Counted from the first letter of the stretch, positions 1 to 9,061 are shown. The stretch: DNA of 55,797 nt from Chitinophagaceae bacterium UBA7600 (GCA_002478885.1 DLKC01000095.1:1-55797); one strand, 5' to 3'. Notes: generated by a model not told the origin, from the letters alone. Numbers and translations are program-made.

Positions 1-221
1 CGGCACAGGCGGAAGAAGAGTTCAAAAAGATGAAAGCACGATTTTCCTATTTTGAAGCACGCTATCAATACGGGCTTTTTCTTTTGCGACATGACCGTTC
101 TGCAGAAGCACGGGAACTCTTCAGCAGTATGGTAGAAGAAGAATCTCAGCTTGGCAAAACAGAATTGAAAAGTAACCGGTATTGGATAGGGCTTGCAAAA
201 GATGAATTGCGCAAACGCTGA
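1..221 (+). CDS. C-terminal end of a TPR-like helical protein (partial)
   Basis: The reading frame is open from base 3, runs through the ATG at 30 without a break and stops at 219-221, so this is the tail of a gene that starts before the window. The visible part, about 72 residues, is helical and charged. It contains a repeat-like unit in which a Tyr-Gln-Tyr-Gly-Leu segment is followed by an Ala-Glu-Ala-Arg-Glu-Leu-Phe helix, as in tetratricopeptide repeats of Bacteroidota membrane-associated proteins. It ends in a Lys/Arg-rich helix. The next gene is convergent, with only 65 bp between them. The specific role cannot be determined from this fragment, and the TPR assignment is inferred from the helix pattern. 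Confidence 0.6.
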   Translation, partial: AQAEEEFKKMKARFSYFEARYQYGLFLLRHDRSAEARELFSSMVEEESQLGKTELKSNRYWIGLAKDELRKR

Positions 222-286
222 CGCTTCCTAAGGCAGATCTATCGCACAAGGAATTTTGGCACATATAGCAATGCCGCAAACAGAGA

Positions 287-1420
287 CTATACCCTGAGAA
301 AGACTTTCTTTTTATACATGAAATACAGAAAGCCCCACTCAACCATTACATAACAAATGGCCATTACCACCATGTTATATGGTTCACCCACCAATTGTCC
401 AAGCCAGCCCAGCAGCGCGTTTGTACTGTATTCCCAATCGATAAAATGGCCGCTCAGGTAAATGAGAATGGAGTTCATGCCAATGATGCGGAAGAAGAAC
501 GACCATTTTTTGTACCCCAGCACATCGATGATATAATAGAAAATCGAAAGCAGCAATAAACTGTAGCCTCCCACATTTAACACAAATGAACTCGTCCATA
601 AATTCTTATTGATGGGAAAATCGAGGTTCCATAGTTGCGCCAGCGCCAGGAACACTATGCCAACAATAGCCATCAACCTCACTTTTTTTACGGGGCTCAT
701 GGGGTTGTGCTTTAATAAATTGCCGGTAAGAATACCCAGCAAACCTGTGCTGATGGCGGGAATGGTCGACATCAATCCTTCGGGATCGTGAATGCCGAGA
801 TACAAATGGCCAGGAACAAGCAACCTGTCGACATAAGACGCAAAATTGCCTTCCATGGTAAGATCGCCGGGTGCGAAGCCCGGTGCCGAAGTAAACTTCA
901 GCAATAACCAATAACCGATAATGAGCGCCCAGAACCAAATCATTTGTGCACGCTCTTTTGTATAGAGATAAATGATGTTGGCAAACATGTAAGCGAGACC
1001 AATGCGCCCCAGCACACTTGGAAAACGAACTTCACTGATGGGCATTATTTTTAAACCATTATTGGCGACAATGCCAAGCAGCACGAGTATGAGGCCTCGT
1101 TTTATCACGCGCCATAGCAGCGATTGCCTGCTCTTTCCCTTCTCCAGTTCGCGGCCGACTGAGTACGGGGTAGCCACGCCTGCCATAAAAAGAAACAGCG
1201 GGAAAATGAGGTCATATGCATGAAAGCCATTCCATGCCGGGTGTGTAAGCTGGTTACTGAATGCACCCCAGAAAGAAGAGGTAGAGCCACCAGCTTTGTA
1301 CATGGAGTGCACAATTTCTTCCGCGCCCATGATCCAAAACATATCAAAGCCGCGAAGTGCGTCGAGCGAATACAATCGTTGGGAAGGGGCAGGGGTTGCA
1401 GTAACAGCATTTTGGTTCAT
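287..1420 (-). CDS. DUF5009 / heparan-glucosaminide acetyltransferase-like membrane protein
   Basis: A protein of about 378 residues with roughly ten hydrophobic segments. Near the N-terminus it has the hallmark SLDALRGFDMFWIMG, which marks the DUF5009 / NagX-like family related to heparan-alpha-glucosaminide N-acetyltransferase. Members are inner-membrane proteins thought to move acetyl or acyl groups onto sugars. The frame could extend to 1519, but those extra 33 codons run through the core of a repeat element (1510-1529) and do not resemble the family. The ATG at 1420, about 16 residues ahead of the conserved motif, is therefore preferred. A TATCTTTA box lies about 20 bp upstream (minus strand, 1438-1445). 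The gene stands alone, convergent with the left-edge gene. The family is clear; the substrate is unknown. Confidence 0.85.
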   Translation of the reverse strand: MNQNAVTATPAPSQRLYSLDALRGFDMFWIMGAEEIVHSMYKAGGSTSSFWGAFSNQLTHPAWNGFHAYDLIFPLFLFMAGVATPYSVGRELEKGKSRQSLLWRVIKRGLILVLLGIVANNGLKIMPISEVRFPSVLGRIGLAYMFANIIYLYTKERAQMIWFWALIIGYWLLLKFTSAPGFAPGDLTMEGNFASYVDRLLVPGHLYLGIHDPEGLMSTIPAISTGLLGILTGNLLKHNPMSPVKKVRLMAIVGIVFLALAQLWNLDFPINKNLWTSSFVLNVGGYSLLLLSIFYYIIDVLGYKKWSFFFRIIGMNSILIYLSGHFIDWEYSTNALLGWLGQLVGEPYNMVVMAICYVMVEWGFLYFMYKKKVFLRV

Positions 1421-1476
1421 ATAGCAAGTGTGATTGCTAAAGATAATATGTGTTGTTATAACATTTATATTTTTTT

Positions 1477-1549
1477 GTGAACGGGCTTTTGAATAAAAAA
1501 CGGGCTTTGGTTGTGTCACTCACTTTTGCATTCAGTTCGCTATTCAGCC
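1477..1549 (+). repeat. Palindromic-element family: solo left half (variant core)
   Basis: The core GTTGTGTCACTCACTTTTGC lies at 1510-1529, preceded by a T-rich stretch and CGGGC segments that match the outer end of other left halves and followed by a TATTCAGC tail also seen at 8240 and 53170. No right half is visible nearby. It lies just upstream of the DUF5009 start. Confidence 0.7.
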
Positions 1550-1832
1550 AAAGGAGCGGATAGCATAACGGCTTGCGGATGCAGCACCTGAGGCATACTT
1601 ATGCCAGCCATAATCTTTGAGGTTTGAAGTTTTTTGCTTTTTTGAGTTTGACTTTTGACATGGCACCGGATCATGTTGCTGTTCCCGGTGGTAAGCCAAG
1701 TGGTTTGAGCGTGCCAGCAAAGCGTGAGTAATATGTCATTTATAAAGATGCCGGAGGATTTAGTTTTCTTACTGCAGGTTTTGTAAGAAGGTACACAAGA
1801 TTTGCAGGATAGCGTAATCAGAATACCTGGGT
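1550..1832. other. Gene-free stretch
   Basis: No convincing reading frame, RNA or terminator is seen between the repeat half at 1477-1549 and the 3' end of the deaminase gene. Confidence 0.5.
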
Positions 1833-2252
1833 TCAGTCATTTGCCTCAGGATGATTGATTATCGGCGCGTCACTCCATCCAGGAGGAACATGAGGCGTTG
1901 TTAACAGCGGCATCGCAGATGAAACACCGCCTAAGTATCGGGATTTGTGCAGGTAAAATACTTCCCTGATTTTATAGAACCGGATCGCATAAGAGCACAT
2001 CACACATGGTTCATGTGTTGAATACAGAGTACAATTTGACAGATCATTTGTTGCCAGGTATTTTACTGCCTGCCTGATCGCTTCTAACTCCGCATGACAG
2101 GTAATGTCATTGTTCGTTTTGACTGCTTCTTCGGCTTCACTGATTATTGTACCAGCTTTTACAATAACCGCACCTACAGGGCTGTTGCCTTTTTCCGCAG
2201 CTAGTTTCGCTAGTTCCAAACACCTGGTTACAAAATAATTTTTAGTATTCAT
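1833..2252 (-). CDS. Nucleoside deaminase (cytidine/deoxycytidylate deaminase superfamily)
   Basis: A 139-residue cytosolic zinc hydrolase. The zinc site is complete: His53-Ala-Glu55 in CHAELEAIRQA provides a ligand and the proton shuttle, and PCVMC (residues 82-86) supplies the two Cys ligands. The arrangement and length match bacterial guanine deaminase / nucleoside deaminase proteins. The terminal acidic residues after WSDAPIINHPE also recall guanine deaminase-like members, where the C-terminus closes over the active site. tRNA-adenosine deaminase TadA is the main alternative, but the segment after the PCxxC motif does not look like TadA. A TAACTTTA box lies about 20 bp upstream of the start, although no matching TTTG element is seen. 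The gene is monocistronic in appearance. Substrate choice (guanine or another base) is not settled by sequence. Confidence 0.85.
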   Translation of the reverse strand: MNTKNYFVTRCLELAKLAAEKGNSPVGAVIVKAGTIISEAEEAVKTNNDITCHAELEAIRQAVKYLATNDLSNCTLYSTHEPCVMCSYAIRFYKIREVFYLHKSRYLGGVSSAMPLLTTPHVPPGWSDAPIINHPEAND

Positions 2253-2710
2253 CAGTCATAATCAGGCTTAAAGTTAGCAAGTTGAATACAGCGAAGATGA
2301 TTTCCTGAAAATTTACACGGCAGCCATTGACCGTATCATTTTTTGTGAACGAACAAAACTTTCTCCCATCACCAGTTTGCGTCGCATACCTGAACACCCG
2401 GTTTTTATGCGAGGAAATAAATGAATGGCGCGACACTTTTGGGTAGACTTAAGGAGTAAAAAACGACTATCACCATCTAAAACTTTGTCAACCAACACCA
2501 GGTACGTGAGATTATTTTCATCTAGATCGTTCACCTGGCAGACCAGGCGGCGTTGGTTCGGAAATGTTGCAGCAAGAACTGTAAACTATAATAACCAGGC
2601 TTTATAACTATAAGAGCTTTTGGTTGGAAGAATAGCCACGACATGGCGGGTATGCCAGAGGCCATAGATAGCCTATTAAATTACTCCTGTCGAAAGAAGT
2701 TACAGGCGCA
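2253..2710. other. Gene-free stretch with a possible decayed coding segment
   Basis: No intact gene is seen. A minus-strand frame from 2585 to 2313 gives a protein-like 90-residue stretch (for example a DLDENNLTYLVLVDKVLDGD segment) without a good start or a family I recognise. A degraded left repeat core (GTTTGCGTCGCATACC, 2375-2390) lies inside it, which argues against an expressed gene. Confidence 0.35.
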
Positions 2711-2757
2711 GCAGTGTGCGACGCAACGAAGATGCTGTCAGTGCTAAAGCCGGGCCC
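2711..2757 (+). repeat. Palindromic-element family: right half
   Basis: The core GCAGTGTGCGACGCAAC lies at 2711-2727 and is followed by GATGCTG and the outer end GCCGGGCCC at 2749-2757. It begins about 15 bp beyond the stop codon of the histidine kinase gene (minus strand). A degraded left core at 2375-2390 may be its partner. Confidence 0.8.
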
Positions 2758-2772
2758 AAAATATTAAAAATA

Positions 2773-4077
2773 TTAAGTGAGTAAATGAATCCAGAATGCT
2801 GTGATACCGTCGGCATTGGTCTTTAAGGCAAAATCATAACCGTGGCTGATCAGGATTTCCCGGATCACGGTGAGGCCGATTCCCTGCCCATCTTTTTTGC
2901 TGCTGAAAAAAGGGCTGAATAACTGCGTATATGCTTCGTCGCTGATGCCTTTGCCGTTATCGCTGATCACCAGTTCCCTCGTGTGTGTATTTAGCGCAAA
3001 GCTGATCTTACCGGCAGCATCTATGGCTTCCATGGCATTTTTTACGATATTGATCAATGCCTGTTCCAACTGCTGTTCATCGGCATGGATAAAAAAGGAT
3101 TCCGTTTTAAAATCAAATTCAAAGTCAATTTGTTTTTCACCGGCCCTGAGTTTCATCAGCGTCACCGTTGACCGCAGCAACCTGACAAGATCAACATTTT
3201 TCCTTGCCGGAGCGGGAAGCCTTACCACGTCTGCGAAATTGCGCATGAAACTGTTGAGGTTATGGTTGCGTTCCATGGCTATTTTTAAAGCATCCTGCAA
3301 TGTTTCCAACCCGGTATTTTGCCAGAGCGACTGGTTTTTTATGGTGGTCTGCAAAATGGAGTTGACCGGGCCGATGGTATTGTTGACTTCGTGCGCCATC
3401 ATTCGGATTACCTTGCCATAGGCTTTTTTTTCTGCTGCAAGAATTTCTGCGGTGAGTTCTTCCATCATAATAAAATGCCGAGGGAAACCCCGATCTATAA
3501 AATGCGATTTCTGCAGTTTATACGTGTTTACCCCGTTGATGGTAACTGTTTTGGAGTCGCCCGATTGGAGCGCAGGTATATATTGCATCAAAGGGTGGCC
3601 GATTGAATCAATTGCTTTGCCCTTTAGTGTGGTTTCGCCAAGGCCAAGCAGTTCTTCTACTTTCGGGTTTACCTGCTGAATATTGTTGTCATAATCGAGG
3701 ATCATGATGCCCGTTGGGGAAGTATGAATCAGTTTTTCTAAAAAGAAGTGCTGTTGCTCCTGCTTCGTGCGTTCTGTTCGAAGCCCGTCAATCATTTCGT
3801 TGTATACTTTTATTAATTGGTCAACTTCGTATTTGCCAGTCTCTACAAACTTTACATTAAAATCGCGGTCTTTGATTGCTTCGGTACCCTGCATCAGCAT
3901 GTTGATCGGCCGCAATAGTTCCTGGTATAGTTGCCAGCAGATAAACACTGATATAATGATGAGTATTTCCGAGGCGATGAACAGGATCTTGTTGTTGCTG
4001 AAAATAAAAAAAGATAACACCAGTGCAACCAGGTGAATGATGACCACAAACAACAGGAATTTATTCCGGAGTTTCAT
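2773..4077 (-). CDS. NtrY-like sensor histidine kinase
   Basis: A 434-residue membrane-bound kinase. Two TM helices come first (about residues 7-27 and 32-50) with almost no periplasmic loop, followed by a HAMP-like linker, a PAS domain (about 112-215), an H-box with phospho-acceptor His229 in MAHEVNN, and an ATPase domain with an N-box (NIVKNAMEAI), a G1 box DNGKGIS and a G2 box GQGIGL (about 397-402). The H-box and layout fit NtrB/NtrY-type kinases that partner sigma-54 activators. Its first 17 bases overlap the end of the response regulator gene, so the two are translationally coupled and almost certainly a cognate pair. The minimal periplasmic region suggests that it senses a membrane or cytoplasmic cue through the PAS domain. 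The stimulus is unknown; the adjacent efflux operon suggests envelope or drug stress. Confidence 0.92.
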   Translation of the reverse strand: MKLRNKFLLFVVIIHLVALVLSFFIFSNNKILFIASEILIIISVFICWQLYQELLRPINMLMQGTEAIKDRDFNVKFVETGKYEVDQLIKVYNEMIDGLRTERTKQEQQHFFLEKLIHTSPTGIMILDYDNNIQQVNPKVEELLGLGETTLKGKAIDSIGHPLMQYIPALQSGDSKTVTINGVNTYKLQKSHFIDRGFPRHFIMMEELTAEILAAEKKAYGKVIRMMAHEVNNTIGPVNSILQTTIKNQSLWQNTGLETLQDALKIAMERNHNLNSFMRNFADVVRLPAPARKNVDLVRLLRSTVTLMKLRAGEKQIDFEFDFKTESFFIHADEQQLEQALINIVKNAMEAIDAAGKISFALNTHTRELVISDNGKGISDEAYTQLFSPFFSSKKDGQGIGLTVIREILISHGYDFALKTNADGITAFWIHLLT

Positions 4078-5437
4078 CGTACGGTATATTGTATTTTTCC
4101 AGCCTGCGGTATAAGCTGCTTCTTGTTAAACCCAATGACGCTGCGGCTTTGGATATTTTATTCCGGTGAAAATCCAGCGCCTTTTTTATCATCAGCATTT
4201 CTATCTCGTCTAGAGTCAATGCACCGATTTCCGGTAATTGCATGGTTCCTTTTTTTGCCGGCGACAACTCCAGTTGCGATTGAAAGTCGCTGGTGTCCAG
4301 CAAGTCTTTCCGGCTTACCAGTACCGTACGTTCAACCAGGTTTTTCAATTGCCGGATATTGCCGGGTAATGGCAATTGCTGCATCCATTTTATTGCAGAC
4401 GGCGAAACCGCAAGCGAAGGCCTGTTATAGATTTCTTTCAGGTTACCGATGAAAAAGTTAACCAGCAGCGGAATATCTTTTGGCCTTTCCCTCAGCGCCG
4501 GCAGGTGAATGGTAATCAGGTTAATGCGGTATAAAAGATCTTCCCTGAATGTTTCTTTTTCCACCATGCCGTTCAGGTTTTTACTTGTGGCGCTGATCAC
4601 CCGCACATCAACGGTTTTTGTGCGGCTGCTGCCAAGCACTTCATAGGTCCTGTCCTGCAGCACGCGCAACAGTTTTACCTGGCTGCCGGCATCCAGGTCG
4701 CCTATTTCGTCGAGGAAGATGGTGCCTTTGTTTGCCAGTTCAAAACGGCCGATACGATCGGCTCTTGCATCGGTAAAAGCGCCGCGCACATGGCCAAACA
4801 TCTCGCTTTCAAACAAGCTGGTGGAGATGCCGCCAAGGTTCACTTTTATAAATGGTTTGTTTACTCTTTTGCTGTTGTGATGAATCGCCTCCGCGATCAG
4901 TTCCTTGCCTGTTCCACTCTCGCCCAACACCAACACCGATGCATCCGTTTCGGCCACACGGCCAATTGTTTCGAGCAATTCCAGCATGCGCTGGTCTTCA
5001 CCGATGATGTGCTGAAAATTGTACAGGCTATCGAGCTGTTTGCGGTTGTGCTGCTCTTTCTTTTTGTCCCGGAGGTTTAGCAGCGTGTTGACGGATTGGA
5101 GCAGGTGGTCGTTGTTCCATGGCTTGTTGATAAAATCATTGGCGCCAAGCTTCATACCCTGTACCGCCAGTTCAATAGTGCCCCAACCGGTGATGAGAAT
5201 AATGGGGACAACGGCGTTCATTTGCCTTACCTGCTGTAGCAGCGCCATGCCTTCTTCGCCCGATGTTTCAATTGAAAAATTGAGATCGAGCATCACCAGC
5301 GAAACAGGCTCCTGTTTCAACAACTGCAGGGCTTCCTGTTCATTGGCCGCAGCGCAGGCTGTAAAACCTTCGTTGCGTAGCAACAGCAGGAGAGAAGTTC
5401 TAACCGCAATATCGTCATCAATGATTAATATCATCAT
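4061..5437 (-). CDS. NtrC-family sigma-54-dependent response regulator
   Basis: A 458-residue three-domain activator. The receiver domain (1-120) has the acidic pocket Asp7-9, phospho-acceptor Asp51 and Lys105. The AAA+ domain has Walker A GESGTGKE (172-179), the sigma-54 contact loop as GAFTDA (219-224) and Walker B TIFLDEIG (239-246). The C-terminus is a Fis-type helix-turn-helix with NKISKAAASLGLTRSSLYRR. The usual contact loop is GAFTGA; the Gly-to-Asp form seen here is, to my knowledge, common in Bacteroidota regulators. It overlaps the kinase gene by 17 bp. The nearest upstream operon is the MacAB-TolC set, whose upstream region holds a palindrome and a sigma-54-like promoter. That operon is the probable target, which is an inference from position. 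Confidence 0.95.
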   Translation of the reverse strand: MMILIIDDDIAVRTSLLLLLRNEGFTACAAANEQEALQLLKQEPVSLVMLDLNFSIETSGEEGMALLQQVRQMNAVVPIILITGWGTIELAVQGMKLGANDFINKPWNNDHLLQSVNTLLNLRDKKKEQHNRKQLDSLYNFQHIIGEDQRMLELLETIGRVAETDASVLVLGESGTGKELIAEAIHHNSKRVNKPFIKVNLGGISTSLFESEMFGHVRGAFTDARADRIGRFELANKGTIFLDEIGDLDAGSQVKLLRVLQDRTYEVLGSSRTKTVDVRVISATSKNLNGMVEKETFREDLLYRINLITIHLPALRERPKDIPLLVNFFIGNLKEIYNRPSLAVSPSAIKWMQQLPLPGNIRQLKNLVERTVLVSRKDLLDTSDFQSQLELSPAKKGTMQLPEIGALTLDEIEMLMIKKALDFHRNKISKAAASLGLTRSSLYRRLEKYNIPYDETPE

Positions 5438-5456
5438 CTGAAAGGCAATTTACTAT

Positions 5457-5674
5457 TTTTTGTTACCAGCTTTTTGCCGCTTATCAACATCGTTGCGTCG
5501 CACACTTGTACTAAAGAATAACTATGCGCTGTTGTTTGCGTATGCACAACTTTTTTCGTGCTACCCTTTTTGAGCATTCCCTCAGAAGTCCGAACTCATC
5601 ATCAGCCGCACATTGCTGCGAAAGCACAAGTGTGCGACGCAAGAATGTTTAATAGCATTACTTGAGGCCGGCCC
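5457..5674. repeat. Complete paired palindromic element
   Basis: The left core GTTGCGTCGCACACTTGTAC (5492-5511) and the right core GCACAAGTGTGCGACGCAAG (5624-5643) are near-perfect inverted copies 112 bp apart. The right end GGCCGGCCC is at 5666-5674, 4 bp short of the last permease codon. The element fills the gap between the permease and regulator genes. Confidence 0.88.
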
Positions 5675-5678
5675 ATCA

Positions 5679-6878
5679 TTATTCTTCATGCAATGCAACG
5701 GCGGGATAAATTGCCGCGGCCTGCCTGCCGGGGTATAAGGCACAAAACAGTACCAGTAAGTAAATGAACAACACGGCGAGCAGCAGCGCTGTAATATATA
5801 CGCCGGCCGGCAGGTCGAATACATTGAGCAACGGAAACTGCACGGCGAAAAACGTACCGATTATAAGTGCGATGGTCGCAAGCACCAGCGCTTCGCCAAC
5901 CAGTTGTTTTGACACATCTGCGCCGGAAGCGCCAACAGCCCTCCGCAAGCCGATCTCTGCTTTTCGTTTGTTGATGTTGTACCACAACACCCCATATAAA
6001 CCCAGTGCGACATTGATGATGAGAAAGCCGGCAACAATCAATGCGATAATCAAAGGAACGAGCATTAACAGGTTTTTGCTTTGCAGCTTTTTATCAAGGT
6101 GTTCGATCTCAATGCTTGTGCCGATGGCGTTGGAAAGTGCCTTTGATAGCCTGCCTTCAAAAGCTGCATCGGCATTGGGTTTTACGTGAATGAGGATGTT
6201 ACCGGCATTGCGCATCCAGCCGGTATCAATGGCAACGAACATACCGTTTTCAACTTCCTGGTAATCGCCTTTGTCTTTCATGTTTTCGGCTACACCAATC
6301 ACGCGGTACTTGTCTGCGGGGGGCACCTCGTCAAATTGTTCTTCCCTGATTATTTTACCGATTGCAGCGGTATTGCCAAACAACGATTCTTTCAGTTTGC
6401 TGTTGATCACCACAGGTGTGTACTTGCCTGTGATTTTATCCGCATCGGTAAACCAACGGCCTTCTGCCATTTTCAAATTGAGCACCTTTTTATAATCATT
6501 TTCTGTTTGATATACGTTGGTGCGGATATGCCGGTTATTGCCAAAACTTACTTCTGTGCTGTTGGTGCTCATGGCGAAGGGAACATTGGCACTGGTAAAG
6601 CTGATGTCATTCACCTGCGGCATAGACCTGACCATATTCCCCAGGCTTTGATGAAAGATCTGAAAAGAATCAGTGGTCGTGATATTTTGGGGCGGCGTGT
6701 AGTTGGCTACCCATACATTATCGTAATCAAAACCCATAGAAGTTTTATAGTTGTTGTAATAGAACACCATGAGCGTAAACACTGCGAACATTACAATAAA
6801 AGAGACAAACATCTCCGTTATCAGCAGGAAGTTTTGTTTCTTCTTGTTCCATGCCAGTTTGAATAAATGCCGTATCAT
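5679..6878 (-). CDS. MacB-type ABC permease (FtsX family), second subunit
   Basis: A 399-residue inner-membrane protein with the MacB layout: one N-terminal TM helix (about 20-43), a large periplasmic domain (about 45-270), then three C-terminal TM helices of the FtsX domain. The conserved NKRKAEIGLRRAVGASG segment, which couples to the ATPase, sits before the last two helices. It is the last gene of the efflux operon, 25 bp after the other permease. The two permeases probably form a heterodimer on the single ATPase. MacB-type pumps are mechanotransmitters that drive substrate from the periplasm through a TolC channel rather than carrying it across the inner membrane. The substrate (peptide, antibiotic, lipid or siderophore) cannot be deduced. 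The next downstream feature is a full palindromic element. Confidence 0.9.
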   Translation of the reverse strand: MIRHLFKLAWNKKKQNFLLITEMFVSFIVMFAVFTLMVFYYNNYKTSMGFDYDNVWVANYTPPQNITTTDSFQIFHQSLGNMVRSMPQVNDISFTSANVPFAMSTNSTEVSFGNNRHIRTNVYQTENDYKKVLNLKMAEGRWFTDADKITGKYTPVVINSKLKESLFGNTAAIGKIIREEQFDEVPPADKYRVIGVAENMKDKGDYQEVENGMFVAIDTGWMRNAGNILIHVKPNADAAFEGRLSKALSNAIGTSIEIEHLDKKLQSKNLLMLVPLIIALIVAGFLIINVALGLYGVLWYNINKRKAEIGLRRAVGASGADVSKQLVGEALVLATIALIIGTFFAVQFPLLNVFDLPAGVYITALLLAVLFIYLLVLFCALYPGRQAAAIYPAVALHEE

Positions 6879-6903
6879 AAAATGTTTTTGATGTTTGATT
6901 AAT

Positions 6904-8142
6904 TTATTGCGCCTTTAAAGCGGTAACCACCTGCAACCTCGACATGCGCCATGCGGGGTAAACACCCGATAGTAGCCCGAATACGAGTGTTGCCAGCAGG
7001 CTGAACATTAATACGGTAAAATTGATCGACAGGTGAATGTTGTTGATAAGGTTACTGTTGTTGATTGCCTGCAGGATTACGAAAGACAAGAGAATACCTA
7101 TAACCGCGCCGAAAAAGGTAAGTATAATGTTCTCGGTGATAAACTGCCACACGAGGGTTTTGGATGAAGCGCCAAACGCTTTGCGCACGCCTATTTCAGA
7201 CGAACGTTCCATGATCCTGCTGATGTTAATGTTTACAAGGTTCAGTGTTGGCAGCAACATGAAAAACAAAATAAAAATAACGGCAACTGTAATTAGAAAA
7301 GATAAACCTGTGCCGTCGTTTTCGTTGGACATTTGCCTGGTAAAACTTGCCACATAGGTGTCGGCATTGCTTTTGAACTGGTCGAAATCTTTTCGGTCGG
7401 GTCTTATTTTAGCAACCACATCCGCATATTCCTGTTGCATTTTTGGAATATCGGCTTTCGAGTGTGCCAATAGCACAGCCGAGTATATGCCGGCAAACTC
7501 CTTGCTTTTGTAATCTGATTTTGAAACAGTATATGGAGCAAAAAGATCAGCGTAAGAGATGAGCATGGTTACCGGAACACTTTTTACAACCCCGGTTATG
7601 CGGTATTGCACATTGTCGACCTCTATAAACTTACCCACCACCGCCGGCACATCGCCGAAATAGTTTTTCTTCAGGTCATCGGTTATCACCGCAACACGAT
7701 CACCGTTATCTATCTGCTGTTGCGTGTATGGTTTGCCTTCCAGGAACTCGTATTGCATTACATCCCACCAGCCTTCGTTGGTAAACTTGTTGTTCACTAC
7801 AAGTTTTTTATTATTCACGTAGGCGTTTACCGGCATGAACAGCGAAGCGATGGCAACTTTTTCCGGCGTCTTCAAACTGTTTACATATTTATCCATGTAA
7901 TAGTAGCTTGCCGGGCCATTCATTTCGGAGCCAAACTTGGAATTTCGTTGCTGCAAAAAATTAATATACAGGCTGCGGTCCCTGTTCACTTCGGGGTAAT
8001 TGTTGCTGATGACATTATCGACAAACGCAGTGGTTACAATAATAATCGTCAACGTAAAGCTTATGCCAAACAGGCTGATGAACGTGAAAAACTTTCTCCG
8101 CTTCAGCACAGCGATGGCTATTTTAAAATAATTTGTTAGCAT
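6904..8142 (-). CDS. MacB-type ABC permease (FtsX family), first subunit
   Basis: A 412-residue protein with an N-terminal TM helix in RRKFFTFISLFGISFTL, a periplasmic MacB_PCD-like domain (about 45-280) and a C-terminal FtsX domain with three TM helices. The coupling motif reads RSSEIGVRKAFGASSKT. It differs strongly in sequence from the second permease, so the pair is an old duplication with divided roles. It follows the ATPase gene by 133 bp, a gap that contains a solo left repeat half (8179-8246). The other operon spacings are 25-120 bp, so the element may have been inserted into a formerly tighter junction. Family assignment is firm; the substrate is unknown. Confidence 0.9.
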   Translation of the reverse strand: MLTNYFKIAIAVLKRRKFFTFISLFGISFTLTIIIVTTAFVDNVISNNYPEVNRDRSLYINFLQQRNSKFGSEMNGPASYYYMDKYVNSLKTPEKVAIASLFMPVNAYVNNKKLVVNNKFTNEGWWDVMQYEFLEGKPYTQQQIDNGDRVAVITDDLKKNYFGDVPAVVGKFIEVDNVQYRITGVVKSVPVTMLISYADLFAPYTVSKSDYKSKEFAGIYSAVLLAHSKADIPKMQQEYADVVAKIRPDRKDFDQFKSNADTYVASFTRQMSNENDGTGLSFLITVAVIFILFFMLLPTLNLVNINISRIMERSSEIGVRKAFGASSKTLVWQFITENIILTFFGAVIGILLSFVILQAINNSNLINNIHLSINFTVLMFSLLATLVFGLLSGVYPAWRMSRLQVVTALKAQ

Positions 8143-8178
8143 AAAATGTTATCAGTGTTATGAGTGTAGTTTGTATTT

Positions 8179-8246
8179 GCCCGGCCGTTGCATCTTTATG
8201 CATCTTTGTTGTGTCACTCACTTGTACAACCGGTTCTCTATTCAGC
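8179..8246 (+). repeat. Palindromic-element family: solo left half (variant core)
   Basis: The outer end GCCCGGCC (8179-8186), core GTTGTGTCACTCACTTGTAC (8208-8227) and tail TTCTCTATTCAGC are present, with no right half nearby. It lies inside the efflux operon, 30 bp after the stop codon of the ATPase gene (minus strand). Confidence 0.85.
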
Positions 8247-8275
8247 ATGCTCCATCCTGGCGCCCGGATTTTTGG

Positions 8276-8941
8276 CTACTGTACCTGGCTTCCATCAAAT
8301 AACCGCACGAGCCGGTGTGTTTTCTTCGCCATGTTTTCATCATGGGTTACCATTACGATGGTGGTACCGTCGCGCTGGTTCAGTTGCAAAAGAATATCCA
8401 TGATCTCGTTGCCCATTGCACTGTCGAGATTACCCGTAGGTTCATCTGCAAGAATAATCTCAGGCCTGCCAACGATAGCCCTTGCAATGGCAACACGTTG
8501 TTTCTGCCCGCCAGATAGCTGTGTAGGAAAATGTTTTACGCGATTGCTCAACCCAACTTTTTCCAGTGCCTTTCCGGCAAGTTCTTTTCTTTCTTTGGCT
8601 GAAAGGCTGCGATAGAGCAGAGGCAATTCTACATTGTCTATCACTTTTAAATCGTTGATCAAATGATAGCTCTGGAAAATAAAGCCGATGGTTTTATTCC
8701 TGAACTGCGCAAGCTGCTTATCGGTTAAGTTTTCCGTTTTGTTATCACCGATCCTTATTTCACCTTTTGTAGGCATATCAAGCAGGCCCATTATATTGAG
8801 CAATGTACTCTTGCCGCAACCCGAAGGGCCCATGACGGAAAGAAACTCCCCTTTGGCAATATCCAGGCTCACACTGTTTAAGGCGAGTGTTTCAACTGTG
8901 TCTGTGCGGTAAACCTTTTCAATGTTTTGTAAACGTATCAT
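8276..8941 (-). CDS. ABC transporter ATPase (MacB/LolD type)
   Basis: A 221-residue nucleotide-binding subunit. It has Walker A GPSGCGKST (about 38-46), a Q-loop in FIFQSYHLI, signature LSGGQKQR, Walker B ILADEPTGNLD and the switch His in MVTHD. The length and the NLDS segment after Walker B are typical of LolD/MacB/FtsE-type ATPases that work with FtsX-fold permeases. Because the permeases are separate proteins, this is the split (ATPase plus membrane subunits) arrangement rather than the fused Escherichia MacB. It is co-directional with the channel gene upstream (120 bp gap) and the two permeases downstream, and should power both. Confidence 0.95.
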   Translation of the reverse strand: MIRLQNIEKVYRTDTVETLALNSVSLDIAKGEFLSVMGPSGCGKSTLLNIMGLLDMPTKGEIRIGDNKTENLTDKQLAQFRNKTIGFIFQSYHLINDLKVIDNVELPLLYRSLSAKERKELAGKALEKVGLSNRVKHFPTQLSGGQKQRVAIARAIVGRPEIILADEPTGNLDSAMGNEIMDILLQLNQRDGTTIVMVTHDENMAKKTHRLVRLFDGSQVQ

Positions 8942-9061
8942 GTGTTATTGTTTTCTATTGTTAAAAACGTGGTTGCCTTGTGTTCGATAATACAGATGTG
9001 CCATCCCGAATCTTTGCTGCCGCAGTTGGGCCTGTCAACTTCCTCCCTTTTTACCTGCCAT

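Noticed and set aside
1421..1519. N-terminal extension of the DUF5009 protein to 1519
   Set aside because: The added codons run through a repeat core and are not like the family; the ATG at 1420 fits the domain start.
2242..2436. 64-codon minus-strand ORF upstream of the deaminase
   Set aside because: It overlaps the degraded repeat core and the deaminase start and shows no family features.
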